Assembly (NCBI GenBank): GCA_020002185.1
Contig: CM034531.1
Coordinates: forward strand, 44,641,099-44,705,098
Direction: 5' to 3'
DNA length: 64,000 nt
Source of the DNA: Paraescarpia echinospica
Taxonomy: Eukaryota; Annelida; Polychaeta; Sabellida; Siboglinidae
Below, piece after piece: positions 14,276-25,300 of this stretch. The notes under the pieces were generated by a model. It was given only the letters and a program-made list of their open reading frames with translations. It had not been told where the DNA came from and did not search any database. The translations under genes were made by a program, and so were the position numbers. How positions within the stretch are numbered: the first letter of the stretch is position 1; each line of letters starts with the position of its first letter.

Positions 14276-14540
14276 CTGCTAGGGTGATTCTAATGCTAAT
14301 GTTACACACATCCTTGTATACGACCCGCAACCTGTGCTGATGAATTACTGGTCCTCCAAATGTGATGACTACCTAAGCACAAATATACTTTCCATATCCA
14401 CTTTGCTACAAACGCAGCATTGCGCACCTGCTTTACACGTAATTCATGCCCAGAGAACAGGTAAGTTATCACAATCTCACTGATGATGACACTGTTTCTC
14501 CAAGTATGTTTTTATTGGTGTCATCGTAACACTGTCATAA

Positions 14541-15317
14541 TGACATGGTACTATCATGCCTGCTACCAGGCAGAGTGACATGGTAATGTCATGCCTGCTA
14601 CCAGGCAGAGTGACATGGTAATGTCATGCCTGCTACCAGGCAGAGTGACATGGTAATACTATGCCTGCTACCAGGCAGAGTGACATGGTAATGTCATGCC
14701 TGCTACCAGGCAGAGTGACATGATAATGTCATGCCTGCTACCAGGCAGAGTGACATGGTAATGTCATGCCTGCTACCAGGCGGAGTGACATGGTAATGTC
14801 ATGCCTGCTACCAGGCAGAGTGACATGGTAATGTCATGCCTGCTACCAGGCAGAGTGACATGGTAATACCATACCTGCTACCAGGCAGAGTGACATGGTA
14901 ATGCCATGCCTGCTACCAGGCAGAGTGAATGGTAATACCATGCCTGCTACCAGGCAGAGTGACATGGTAAGATGGTAAGGTCATGCCTGCTATCAGGCAG
15001 AGTGACATGGTAATACCATGCCTGCTACCAGGCAGAGTGACATGGTAATACTATGCCTGCTACCAGGCAGAGTGACATGGTAATGTCATGCCTGCTACCA
15101 GGCAGAGTGACATGGTAATGTCATGCCTGCTACCAGGCAGAGTGACATGGTAATGTCATGCCTGCTACCAGGCAGAGTGACATGGTAATGTCATGCCTGC
15201 TACCAGGCAGAGTGACATGGTAATGTCATGCCTGCTACCAGGCAGAGTGACATGGTAATGTCATGCCTGCTACCAGGCAGAGTTACATGGTAATGTCATG
15301 CCTGCTACCAGGCAGAG
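14541..15317. repeat. 35-bp tandem repeat, about 22 copies
   Basis: The unit is built from tgacatggtaatgtcatgcc and tgctaccaggcagag. Each unit holds two short inverted pairs (tgacat/atgtca and ctgctacc/ggcag), so single strands could form runs of small hairpins. Substitutions such as atacca or atacta for atgtca recur, and two units at 14920-14990 carry indels. Confidence 0.95.
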
Positions 15318-15445
15318 TCGTATATAAAGACGACTTTCTTTATGACAACTATTGGGTTTCCAAATTTCAAGTAAGTGCATCTTCAAAATAGACAAAAGTT
15401 ACAGGCATAGTACAGATTATAAAAAAACAAGAAGAACAACATTAT

Positions 15446-15571
15446 AGGTAAGGAAACACTATACAGGTAAGGAAACACTATATAGGTAAGGAAACACTAT
15501 ACAGGTAAGGAGACACTATATAGGTAAGGAAACATTATATAGGTAAGGAAACACTATATAGGTAAGGAAAC
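15446..15571. repeat. 19-bp tandem repeat, about 6.6 copies
   Basis: The unit aggtaaggaaacactatac/t is repeated with a single alternating C/T position and one A-to-G change. Confidence 0.9.
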
Positions 15572-15637
15572 TTGGTAATGTTTATTTGTAGTTAGATGTT
15601 TACCAACACTGGTTCGCATAAGTCGGAAAAAAATGAT

Positions 15638-16750
15638 AGTTGCGTCTCGTTATAACGTGGTAGTTGGGGTCCACGAAATGAATTTGTGGTATAAGCGGAG
15701 CATGATAATGGGTTCGATAACGCCATCGAAACCACAGTCGGTGTGTTGGCCGCATGGTCTATACGCGGTTTATGAAGCTTATTATGATGTCAGCCAAAGT
15801 AAATGTGTATTATGTCTAAATGTCATGCACTGGTGAATATTGAAGTGAATAAAATTCTCAAATGGTGTACAGTTTTAAAATAGACTATGGACCAAAAGGC
15901 ATCGTCGTTCAGTCAACTGAACGATAATATGGTACCGCTGACGTAAGGTCTAAAATGATAACCTGGCACTCACCTGCCGAATATGCAAATTAGTTGACAA
16001 ATGCTGTGCTAAAGTTGACTAAAGATTTAAAACTATCATAACTACACTCACAATTGGCTGAACTTTGTTTTCAATCAACATCAAAATACCAATTTAGAAT
16101 GCACATTTACCGTGCTGAACAATATACAATATGAAAATGCTGATATCTGTGACGCAATGTTAGCATACTGATCTTCCCTACTGCTCCATTGAAATGGTTT
16201 TGATTCTATTCTTGCCCCATTTTTAAGCAAGGCATATTTGTGAATTTCAGTTGCACTTGACAAGCCAACCAGTGCTGAAGCCAGGGGAACCCCTGGAAGG
16301 CAAAGGAAGGCACAGGATCCACAGAAGCCATGACTGGCAGTATGGAAAGAATTCGCTTGATGTCAGCATGAAACAAACAAATGCTCCACATTTCCTGTGC
16401 CTAAAGTTAATTGACCATAGTCAAAGAAATTATGCCTTTGATAGCACTGGCAGTGCAGAACAAACAACAGCAATGTAGCTATGCGCCTCACACCAGATTT
16501 GTTGCACAGTTATAGCCTGTAGCCTGTACGGTTATGCCAACGTTAAATTTATTGTCTGCCAACTACAGTAGTCTTACAAAATAGACATGTAGCAGACAAA
16601 GACGAGAATAACTTTACACAAGACAAGTGACAGTTATTGCCGCGTTAATATAGTTTGCCACAGCGCTCATTTCCCCTGGCGGTAGAAATTTGGGGTCCAC
16701 GACCTATCGCGTTATAACCGAATCCGCATTATAACGGAGCGCGACTGTAC
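15638..16750. mobile_element. Inverted-repeat DNA element A, copy 1 (pogo/Tigger-like ends)
   Basis: The left end is agttgcgtctcgttataacg and the reverse complement of the right end is agtcgcgctccgttataatg, matching at 16 of 20 positions. A related copy occupies 21033-22063. No transposase frame is visible, so it would be non-autonomous. CAGT-type ends with cgttataacg resemble pogo/Tigger elements. The class is inferred from the ends only. Confidence 0.55.
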
Positions 16751-17718
16751 TATGAGTAACTCGCTATGACTGATGTGGTAACGTTTAACTGTAGTGATCG
16801 TATTACACGTGGTTCTGTTGACATTTTACGTTACATGTCAAAAATACTCACAGATCTCTTAGGGTGTTCAACTATTTTGCTCACTTCATGAATGCACCCT
16901 ACAGTTTCACTCTACACCTAAAATACGTGTTGCTAAGTTACAATAATATCACTAACAAAGATCGTTTTTACAGTTTCTTTGTACTAAAAAGTAAACCATT
17001 GTGTAAATAGGAAATGTCCCTTGAATAACACAATCTACCCTCTAGTTAGTAACTGATACTGATAATGCTGTGTCATCATTCTGAGACTGACTAACCCTTT
17101 TGTTTTGACATGCCTTTCAACTTGGTATCAAATAGAAAAAAGAAATTAGTAGCTCATAAATGACCAGTGTTTCCCCTGGTATGTGACAAGCGAGGCGGGA
17201 TGCCTCGCCGTTTTTCTATGCCAAAATTGCCGCATCGTAGCTGTTTCGTGTGCCCGTTTTTTTATTCTTTCGCCAATATATTCAGCGTCTGCGAGTGGCA
17301 CGAAATAACACCACAAAGCCACTTATGTTACTGCAAAATCGCAGATTTGTAGCAACCTCGTTTAGTCGCTCAGGGCTGGTTAGGATTTACTTCTTGGAAT
17401 TAACTCCAATGGACAACATGATCTCACCACTTGTCCAGTCACGGAATATATTCCCGCGGGATCCCCAGTGTCTCCAATGGTGACACCTTGCGGAGTTTCG
17501 ACATACTAGAAATGGCGCCCAAACGGTAACTGCGTTTGGGACACATGTGGAACTCGGAGGTGAAAAAAACAAAGAAAACGGTAGCTGAATTACGATGTAT
17601 TTTGTGCTCAATTTTACTATTACAGTGTGTGCCCACATTAAATCAGGATGCTAGTGTATCTGATGTTGAATTTCTGGTTTATGACGGTGGTGGGAGTAAA
17701 AACCGCACAGGCTGATGG
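16751..17718. other. Non-coding stretch between elements
   Basis: No exon recognised. 17160-17520 is richer in CpG than its surroundings (ggcgggatgcctcgccgttt; ttcccgcgggatcc) but lacks a supported coding frame on either strand. Confidence 0.4.
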
Positions 17719-18076
17719 CACTAGTAGGCATTTGTGTCGAATCCGGACCCTTTTGAAGCCCAAATAAAAACCGTGCAACCTATTCACTAGTCAGCACTTG
17801 TGATCGAATCCGGACCCTTTTGAAGCCCAAATAGCGACCCGGTTTGCGCTAGTCTGCGCCGATGAAGCCATGCTTTTTACCGCTCGCGTAAAACGAGCGA
17901 TATAGTAGCGTATGTTGATACAAATCGGGGTGCTATTTACGCCTCAAATGGTAAATATGCCTAGGATAATGTTGAATGATGGAACTATCTCACTGAGGTA
18001 TCAAAGTTATGCAAAACTCAAGTTATAACGGTGAAATCGAGGTGGGTCCGGATTCGACACAAGTGCCCACAAGTCT
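17719..18076. mobile_element. MITE-like element with 25-30-bp inverted ends
   Basis: The left end has gtgtcgaatccggaccc (17734-17750) and the right end its exact inverse gggtccggattcgacac (18044-18060). The match continues outward imperfectly (ggcattt against ggcactt). Just inside the left end, aatccggacccttttgaagc recurs as a direct repeat about 64 bp later. No coding capacity. Confidence 0.75.
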
Positions 18077-18562
18077 ATTCAACTAATGTTCTATGCCATT
18101 TTTTTTAGCAAAATAAGGAATGTGATTCGTAAGATATCTTTGTGTTAAATATATAATACAAGTCATATTTCCACAACATTGTGCAAACAAACTTTTGGGA
18201 AAGTTGATTTGAGTGAAGTTCTTATGAATATAAACCACCGAAGTTCACATCTCATAAAAGACGCCTATTGCCCAAACCGTGTATACTAACGGGTTATCAA
18301 TAACTTGGGCTAGACAATTGAATGTTTGCACAGAAATTGGATATAATAAACAACTTATACTGTTTTATAAGAGAGGAAAACAGAAAGAAAGTTAATTTTG
18401 TGGCCTTCCAGAACTGATTGTTCAATTGCTTGTACAGCATGCTAGCAACAGATAAAATATAATCTTTGGAACATAAACCACTAATTTACCATAATATTAT
18501 GATATTATAATCATTTAAAGGTGATGATGAAAGAGTCTTCATATGATACCAGTGGATGTTTT
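18077..18562. other. AT-rich stretch, nothing recognised
   Basis: Very AT-rich with no exon, RNA gene or repeat supported. Confidence 0.5.
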
Positions 18563-18672
18563 CCAGAGAAGTTGAGATGGTGTTCGATTGAACAGGTCTG
18601 TCAGGGAGTGTAAAGCGCTTTGAGCAGTCCTTAGGACTGGATACTGCACTATATAAGAACTTACCTTTTACT
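18563..18672 (+). mobile_element. SINE fragment, 3' half
   Basis: The plus strand reads gagatggtgttcgattgaac, then aaagcgctttgagcag and actatataagaactta, matching the 3' half of the minus-strand SINE at 6.0-6.3 kb. There is no tRNA-like head, so it is 5'-truncated. Confidence 0.8.
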
Positions 18673-19465
18673 AACTCTATCAGCGTGGTAACAAGGCAAG
18701 AAAAACATCACCACAACCAGGTACCAGTGGTCAAATAGAAACCACACCTCAACTGAGTACCAGTGGTCAAGTGGAAACTACACCTCAACACGATGAAACA
18801 ATCATGATTACTGACTTTTGCCAATCATGATTACTACATTAATATTTTACAAGTAGTGTCTTGTTGTTTTATATCTTCCCCTCTATATTCAAGAGTAAAG
18901 GTTAAAACACCTCAGAATGCACCATTTTAAAGCCCCCGGATACCCCTAGCCCACCCCTACCACCTGGCCCATCATTTTACCCAGGGGAAACACTGAATGA
19001 CTATTAAAGGGTTGCATGTCTGTTTGTGTAGCTGTCCTGGCAATGTCACTACACTGTTTATTTGCTACACAAAAAATCAGGCAATCTATAAATCTCTCAC
19101 AGGTCTACACATATATACCAAATTACATTAGGATTAATCTCTTAGTTTTGTTTTACTTTTACCCATCTGATGGTACCTCAGTTTAATAAACCATGTACAA
19201 TCATTTAACATGTATTTTGCAATGGTAAATAACTAGACAATGTAGCCCGTAATAGTGTCACTTTCCATGCGAGGCCTATGTAATTAAGTCAACCAAATTC
19301 TACCAATACTAATTTATAAGATATGATCATCTTTCTAACAAACAGGTGTCTACCTAGCAGCCAGGGGAAACCATGTGCTCCAGTAAGGATAAAAGTTCTG
19401 ATTGTAGCAGTTAATGCAAGAGGCAAATTGCTCCCTAGATCACTGATTAACAAAAGCAATAGGGA
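18673..19465. other. Non-coding with one short tandem duplication
   Basis: At 18718-18790 a 37-bp segment (gtaccagtggtcaa followed by gaaac.acacctcaac) occurs twice in tandem. Otherwise nothing recognised. Confidence 0.6.
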
Positions 19466-20080
19466 ACAAACACTTGCTTAAAGTATGACGTGCATGGGTT
19501 ACTGGTACAAACACTTGCTTAAAGTATGACGTGCATGGGTTACTGGTACAAACACTTGCTTAAAGTATGACGTGCATGGGTTACTGGTACAAACACTTGC
19601 TTAAAGTATGACGTGCATGGGTTACTGGTACAAACACTTGCTTAAAGTATGACGTGCATGGGTTACTGGTACAAACACTTGCTTAAAGTATGACGTGCAT
19701 GGGTTACTGGTACAAACACTTGCTTAAAGTATGACGTGCATGGGTTACTGGTACAAACACTTGCTTAAAGTATGACGTGCATGGGTTACTGGTACAAACA
19801 CTTGCTTAAAGTATGACGTGCATGGGTTACTGGTACAAACACTTGCTTAAAGTATGACGTGCATGGGCTACTGGTACAAACACTTGCTTAAAGTATGACG
19901 TGCATGGGTTACTGGTACAAACACTTGCTTAAAGTATGACGTGCATGGGTTACTGGTACAAACACTTGCTTAAAGTATGACGTGCATGGGTTACTGGTAC
20001 AAACACTTGCTTAAAGTATGACGTGCATGGGTTACTGGTACAAACACTTGCTTAAAGTATGACGTGCATGGGCTACTGGT
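19466..20080. repeat. 41-bp tandem repeat, exactly 15 copies
   Basis: The unit begins acaaacacttgcttaaagta and ends gggttactggt. Thirteen copies are identical. Copies 10 and 15 both carry the same T-to-C change (gggctactgg), 205 bp apart, which suggests duplication of a five-unit block. Confidence 0.97.
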
Positions 20081-20436
20081 ACAAACAACAGCTACAGCAA
20101 CTAAATAATGCAATGTCAATCTGCTGCGTCCCACCCCACATCAACTAGGAACAAAGTGTAGAAAACAAGTGAAGTAAACAAGTCATTTAAATCACATCAC
20201 AGCTTCAGGCAGGAAATTAAATCACCAAAAACCCTGCTAAAGTGAGCTACCACACAGTTGTAGATAAATTGCATGAGGTTTTGTAATGTATTTTAAGATA
20301 TATTTTTATAATGTCCTAATGAATATCAGATTGCCTACAACAACTATTTGTCTACCGCAACAAATTTAAAAAAATGTAACTTGAATTACACTGTTAGCTC
20401 TACTCCAAAACAACACCATTTAATGGGCAGAAAGAC
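20081..20436. other. Unique non-coding stretch
   Basis: AT-rich, with no gene or repeat recognised. Confidence 0.5.
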
Positions 20437-20588
20437 TTAACACTTACTTTGGAGCGTTTAGTGGAAACTTGCAACGTTTCGATCCACCACCTGTGGATTT
20501 TGATCACGTATTGATGTCACGTGACATGGCTCAGATTTTGGCAGAATGAAACGGTGCAAGTTTCTACGAAACGCTCCAAAGTGTTAAT
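20437..20588. mobile_element. Short foldback MITE with TTAA flanks
   Basis: The left end is ttaacacttactttggagcg and the right end, inverted, is ttaacactttggagcgtttc. The arms continue to ggaaacttgcaacgtttc and agaaacttgcaccgtttc, about 40 bp each with few mismatches. TTAA at both edges fits a piggyBac-type target site. The central part contains gtcacgtgac. No coding capacity. Confidence 0.75.
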
Positions 20589-21032
20589 TCTTGCTGCCTA
20601 TTCAAATCTTGGAGCCATGAACAATATTTTCCGTAACACCATTTAACATTAATGAGAAATCAGTGTGATTTTTTCTTAGCCTTTTTCACTACTACTCCGT
20701 ACAGATGCCAGAAGATACTCCCACACAGAGAGACACAGGAATTTAACCCATATGGAGCCCAGAAAGAACACTATTGCACAAGCCTGTTAAGAGGAACTTA
20801 AGTATGCTGCTTAGTGACCTCAAAGAAATAGGACTAGTGGTGCACTCAGATCAAGGGAATCGTGACGGAATTTAGCCTGGGGATAAGATACAGTGGTCAA
20901 AGGGACAGTCTGGATGCAGATGTAGGATGTAGTCTCATTGCTACAGCCATGGCATACAGCAGAAGACAGACATAACTGTAGTCAGACCCCTAAAATCAGT
21001 AGCATTGCTACAACAGAAATGAACTGTCTACT
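20589..21032. other. Unique non-coding stretch
   Basis: No gene or repeat recognised. Confidence 0.45.
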
Positions 21033-22063
21033 AGTCGTACCTCGTTATAACGTGGTAGTTGGGGTCCACGAAATGGAATCGACAGCAGTACGGGGAGAGA
21101 GAAGTGAATCCACACCCATGCCACGGTGTGCTAGCAATGCGGTCGATCTATGCACGGTTTATTAAAAGTAAAATAACGACAATATGTTGTAATGTATTAA
21201 CTTTTAAATGGTATATCCTAATGAATGTTGAACTGAATAAAACACGTGCATGTACCGTTGTGGATTATTAATCGACAATTAACTGCTACGGTGCATCGTT
21301 TGTACGACTCAAATATTCAACAAGTAGGCCTACTATCGACAGTTGCTACGCTGTATGTCTACGGCTACGGGGAGCGAGATGTGAATCCACGGTGTGCCAG
21401 CGATGCGGTCTTTGTAGTAAAGGAAGAATACTGATATTTCTTTCCTGTTTCCCTTCTGTTGTATAGTGTGGCTGCCTATGCAATGGCATTTAACACTATT
21501 TTAGTCAACTTTTATTTCAAAGCACTGAACTGTTTTCAAATAGTTTTAATGGATTATGCGTACAAATGTCAAATCGATCTGCTATTGCTGTTGATTCATG
21601 TCGTGTAAGCTGTTTAAACTTTACTGTGTTTAATTGTTTGAAAGGATCAGCGTTGTTGAAGAGTCAGGTTGATGTAAGAGTAAGTCTCCGATATCTAAAT
21701 TACCAGTAAATGTGGGAGAATCTGACTGTTGTGCAACAGGTTAGCATGAATCTTGATTGCAATTTACAATTTGGTGCAGCCGAAGCTAACACTAAAATAC
21801 AACTGATGTCCGGGCAAAACAAAGCTCAACAACTCGCTCCACATTCATTGTCGTGTTGTAGGGCCTACGTTACATTTACTGACTGTTACAACTGCACCTG
21901 TAGTGTTTACAAATACAAGGACGACGTTACACAAAACAAGTATGATAATTATTACAGCGTGCCGTAAATCGCATTTTATATAATAGATCAGTGCAGTGTT
22001 CGTGGACGCTGTAATAGCTCGATGACCTAGCGCCCATTTTCTCCCTGGCAGCAGAAATTCGGG
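21033..22063. mobile_element. Inverted-repeat DNA element A, copy 2
   Basis: It shares with copy 1 the left stretch acgtggtagttggggtccac, an inner stretch (ggtgtgctagcaatgcggtc against ggtgtgttggccgcatggtc) and a right-side stretch (ccctggcagcagaaattcgg against cccctggcggtagaaatttg). An internal duplication repeats gaatccac..ggtgtgc..gatgcggtc at 21108-21145 and 21384-21414. The right terminal repeat is not preserved. Confidence 0.55.
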
Positions 22064-22206
22064 GAAAATAACTGTGGTCTGATCCCACAAAAATCTACAA
22101 TGGAAACTTAATTGTGGTCTGACCCCCTAAAATAAGTAACACTGTTACAAGGATATCTAAACAAATTGCGATCTTCCAAACAGATGAACACAGAGGTGCC
22201 ACCTAC

Positions 22207-22399
22207 CAGTAACTCATTGCTGTATGTCGGTAGTTCGAAGGATTGTTCCGTGACGCTGTCGTCGTCCATATAGCCAATCATTTTAGGGGGTAAAGTGGGG
22301 TGCAGGGCGGAGGGGGCTGAGAGGTCCTTCTTCTCCTTGATCGTGGCTATCGTTGTGGCGACAGCTGTCGGTTTCTTCCGCTCAAGGAACCCTCCCTCG
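22207..22399 (-). CDS. PTPN4-like: Exon 8: further linker exon, probable
   Basis: 193 bp, phase 2 to 0, 64 codons. The acceptor is gattgtttgttgcag and the donor is TACTG|gtaggt. The protein starts EGGFLERKKPTAVATT, continues IKEKKDL, and ends PTYSNELL. Joining exon 7 (GA|) to this exon (C) gives Asp, so the junction reads KSSD-D-EGG with no frame problem. The codons favour G or C in third position, unlike the flanking intron. No domain is recognised; the content fits the acidic and basic linker before PDZ. Membership of the gene rests on strand, phase, splice quality and order. It could instead belong to an unrelated nested gene. Confidence 0.62.
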
Positions 22400-25300
22400 C
22401 TGCAACAAACAATCAACGGTTTAGGGATCGGAGTACTTGTTAAGGGCAGAAACACAACACAGGATACTGAGATTGTAGATCCAATGAGTTCATCTGAACA
22501 ATGTAAGGTGGATCCTCACTAATAAGGTCACCCTCAGGACTGGCCACAAGTGACCTGAATGGCCAGGTGACTGTAGTAACGAGATATTGTTTTCCTATTC
22601 TTTGCTCTTATAAAAATAATTTGGGACTCTCCTAGGGTGACCTTAGTTGTGAGGTAACCGTAACGCTAGGTTCCACTGTATAGTTTTCCAGGCTACAATA
22701 ATGACATTGCAAAGAGAAGATTGAAATAATGAGTGGTTTCTGTGTTATTGAATGTCACAGATGTCGTCACAGCTCTCCACTGATGGTTACAAAGGTTCGT
22801 TACATCTCGACCATTGTCAAGCATTCAGTCATACTGACAATACCTCATTATGGTACAGTGTATGCAGTGTCTGAAATTAGCAAAAAAATGGGCCAAGAGG
22901 TCCTGAAGTCCTTTAGACTATATTGTAAGTTTGTAATTATTAATGAATTGGTTTTTGGTGAATCATAGTTACAGATCATTAAGGGTTATGATGGAAATAA
23001 AATATTGACATGTTTAGTGGAGACTATATGAATGCCAGTGAAGAAACACCTGGAAATAAAATTATTAAATATTAGTTAATGTGTTATTAAAAATACTGTA
23101 CAATTTGATCCCAACACTCTGTTACTTAGGCCAATTTCCAGAGGTTGTAGAAAACTTGCAGGAGAGTTGGTGAGCTGCAATCTCGCATTTTGCACAGTTA
23201 AAGGTTGTTTAAGAAAATGTGCACACATTTTTTGTTCTTATTTTGCCCCTACCACCCTCCCCCAGAATGGAAAGAAGAAAGGGATGAACTATGATAAAAC
23301 TTTATTTGTTCACAAGGTACATATACATAGTGTGCATTTTGACCTAAAACAATAGCAATTAATGACATAATACTGATTGAATTGGAGTGAAGTAATAGCT
23401 AAAACATCTTAATAACAATCCTTATAATTTAGGCTAAATATGCTTTAACCTTTTCGAGTATACCTAAGTTATTTTATTTTACATTTTATTTTATACCTAA
23501 GTTATTTTATTTTAATCCTAGATCATATCGTTACATTGCATTGATAATTATGTCTATTGCTGTTTTAAAGTTTCTCAGGTTCTGCCAAAGCAGTAGGGAT
23601 TCCCATTACACATTATAGTTACAGCCAACATGGAGGCATTCAGTTTGACACTGGGACAATGGGAGTGAGCTGATGGCTAGTCCAATACGCAATATACAGC
23701 TGGTCCCCCAACTCAGCAACCCCAGTGATCAGGGCAAATTCCACTATCCTGTTATAAATAGGGTGTAAATAGAAATCAGCCGCAGCAGGAGGCAGCAGTA
23801 GATAAATCAGCCCAAAGGAGTAAAAATGAACTGGCCCAGTTTCTTTTAACTGGCCCAGATCAATTTTGAACTGGCCCTGTTGAATTTGAACTGGCCCGAC
23901 TAATTTATAAACCACATCGACACATTTTCACATTCTTTAATCACACACGTGAATGTCTATCATTTGAATTTTACATGTAAGTACATCAGATATTAAACAG
24001 TAATAATTTTAACATTAACTATATGTACACTAACATAATAGACCTAAGTTACACTAACATAATATAACTTTGCAGTGCATATATATATATATACAGTGTT
24101 TATGCATAAATAACTAATAAATATTACGCCTTGAAAAATATACAAACATGTATGTATGCACATTACAATAAAGAGCAAATTATAAAATATTTTTAATTAC
24201 CAAACTTGCAAATAATAATAATAAATATTGTTCCAAATGTATGTCCTGAATGTTCAAACTCTGCCCAAAGCTAGTACTTGTATTTAACTGTATTAGTGTT
24301 GCACTCAGATGCATGTATACAGTACATTTGCCACTTCTTTTTAGGTGTTTCCCTAGGTGACACCGTCAAACTATGTACTTTTGTTACCAGCCAAATTTGG
24401 ATTTAGGCCATATTTATTTGTAGATAAAGAACAAAAAGCATGCCTAACTCTGAACTATAACCGAGACAACGTCCAAACACCATAAAATTTAGTTCAAAGG
24501 TCATGGCAAAACTATGAAAAATGGCGTCTAGTCTGACTTTTGGAAAACTGCACTGCCAGTGGCGATGCCACCGATGCTTTGACTGAGTTCATTGGTTTTC
24601 CTACTGAGTGCAACCGTTCGCATGATAAGAGTTCAGTTTTGATGAACTATTGTTCAATTATTACCAAAGTTGCGATTACCGTCTCCTATAACTAAGTCGG
24701 GTCTAAGAATTCTAACGAACTATACATCGGATGCAGCCTAGCTGTGTCCGCTGAGAAAAACTGGTGGCGTTTGTGAAGCGGCGCTGACTTGAACATTTTG
24801 GCGTATTGAATCGGCGGGACGGATTTTTGAATCGGCAGCCACAATGCAGGCCTCAATCTCATCACACACCATTTCCTCACTCAAAGTGCATGCACATTTC
24901 CCTTCACGTGTGAAACTGATTAAAATAATTAATTATAACTAACTGATACGGTTGTCAAAAAATGGGCCAAGAGGCCCTGAAGTCCTTTGGACTAATACGT
25001 TGATATGTAACCCTGGCTGACCAAATGAGTGATAAGTTTCAAAAATTGTAACATTATTTTCTTACATTCTTGTAAAGGTTGGGTAGGGTGCTTTACACGG
25101 TTTCAAAAATTATAACTGCTACAAAAATTGACGAAGTTATGGAGCATTGAACATGGTAGGGGTCAAAAAGTGAAAATGAAGAAAACGGCTGTTGAAGTTT
25201 TATATTATATATACAAATGCATTGCAATGAAATATTACATGCATGACATTCAAATGTATATTTATAAAACTAAGGACAGATTATTTGAGAGCAAAAGGTA

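Noticed and set aside
22207..22399. An integrin alpha cytoplasmic tail because of GFLERKKP
   Set aside because: The likeness to the GFFKR motif is weak, there is no transmembrane exon nearby, and phase and strand fit the phosphatase linker.
22295..22522. Plus-strand frame with a hydrophobic stretch (SLIVAIVVATAVGFF)
   Set aside because: It is antisense to exon 8, which has better splice sites and phase. The look of a membrane segment followed by GFFRS is coincidental.
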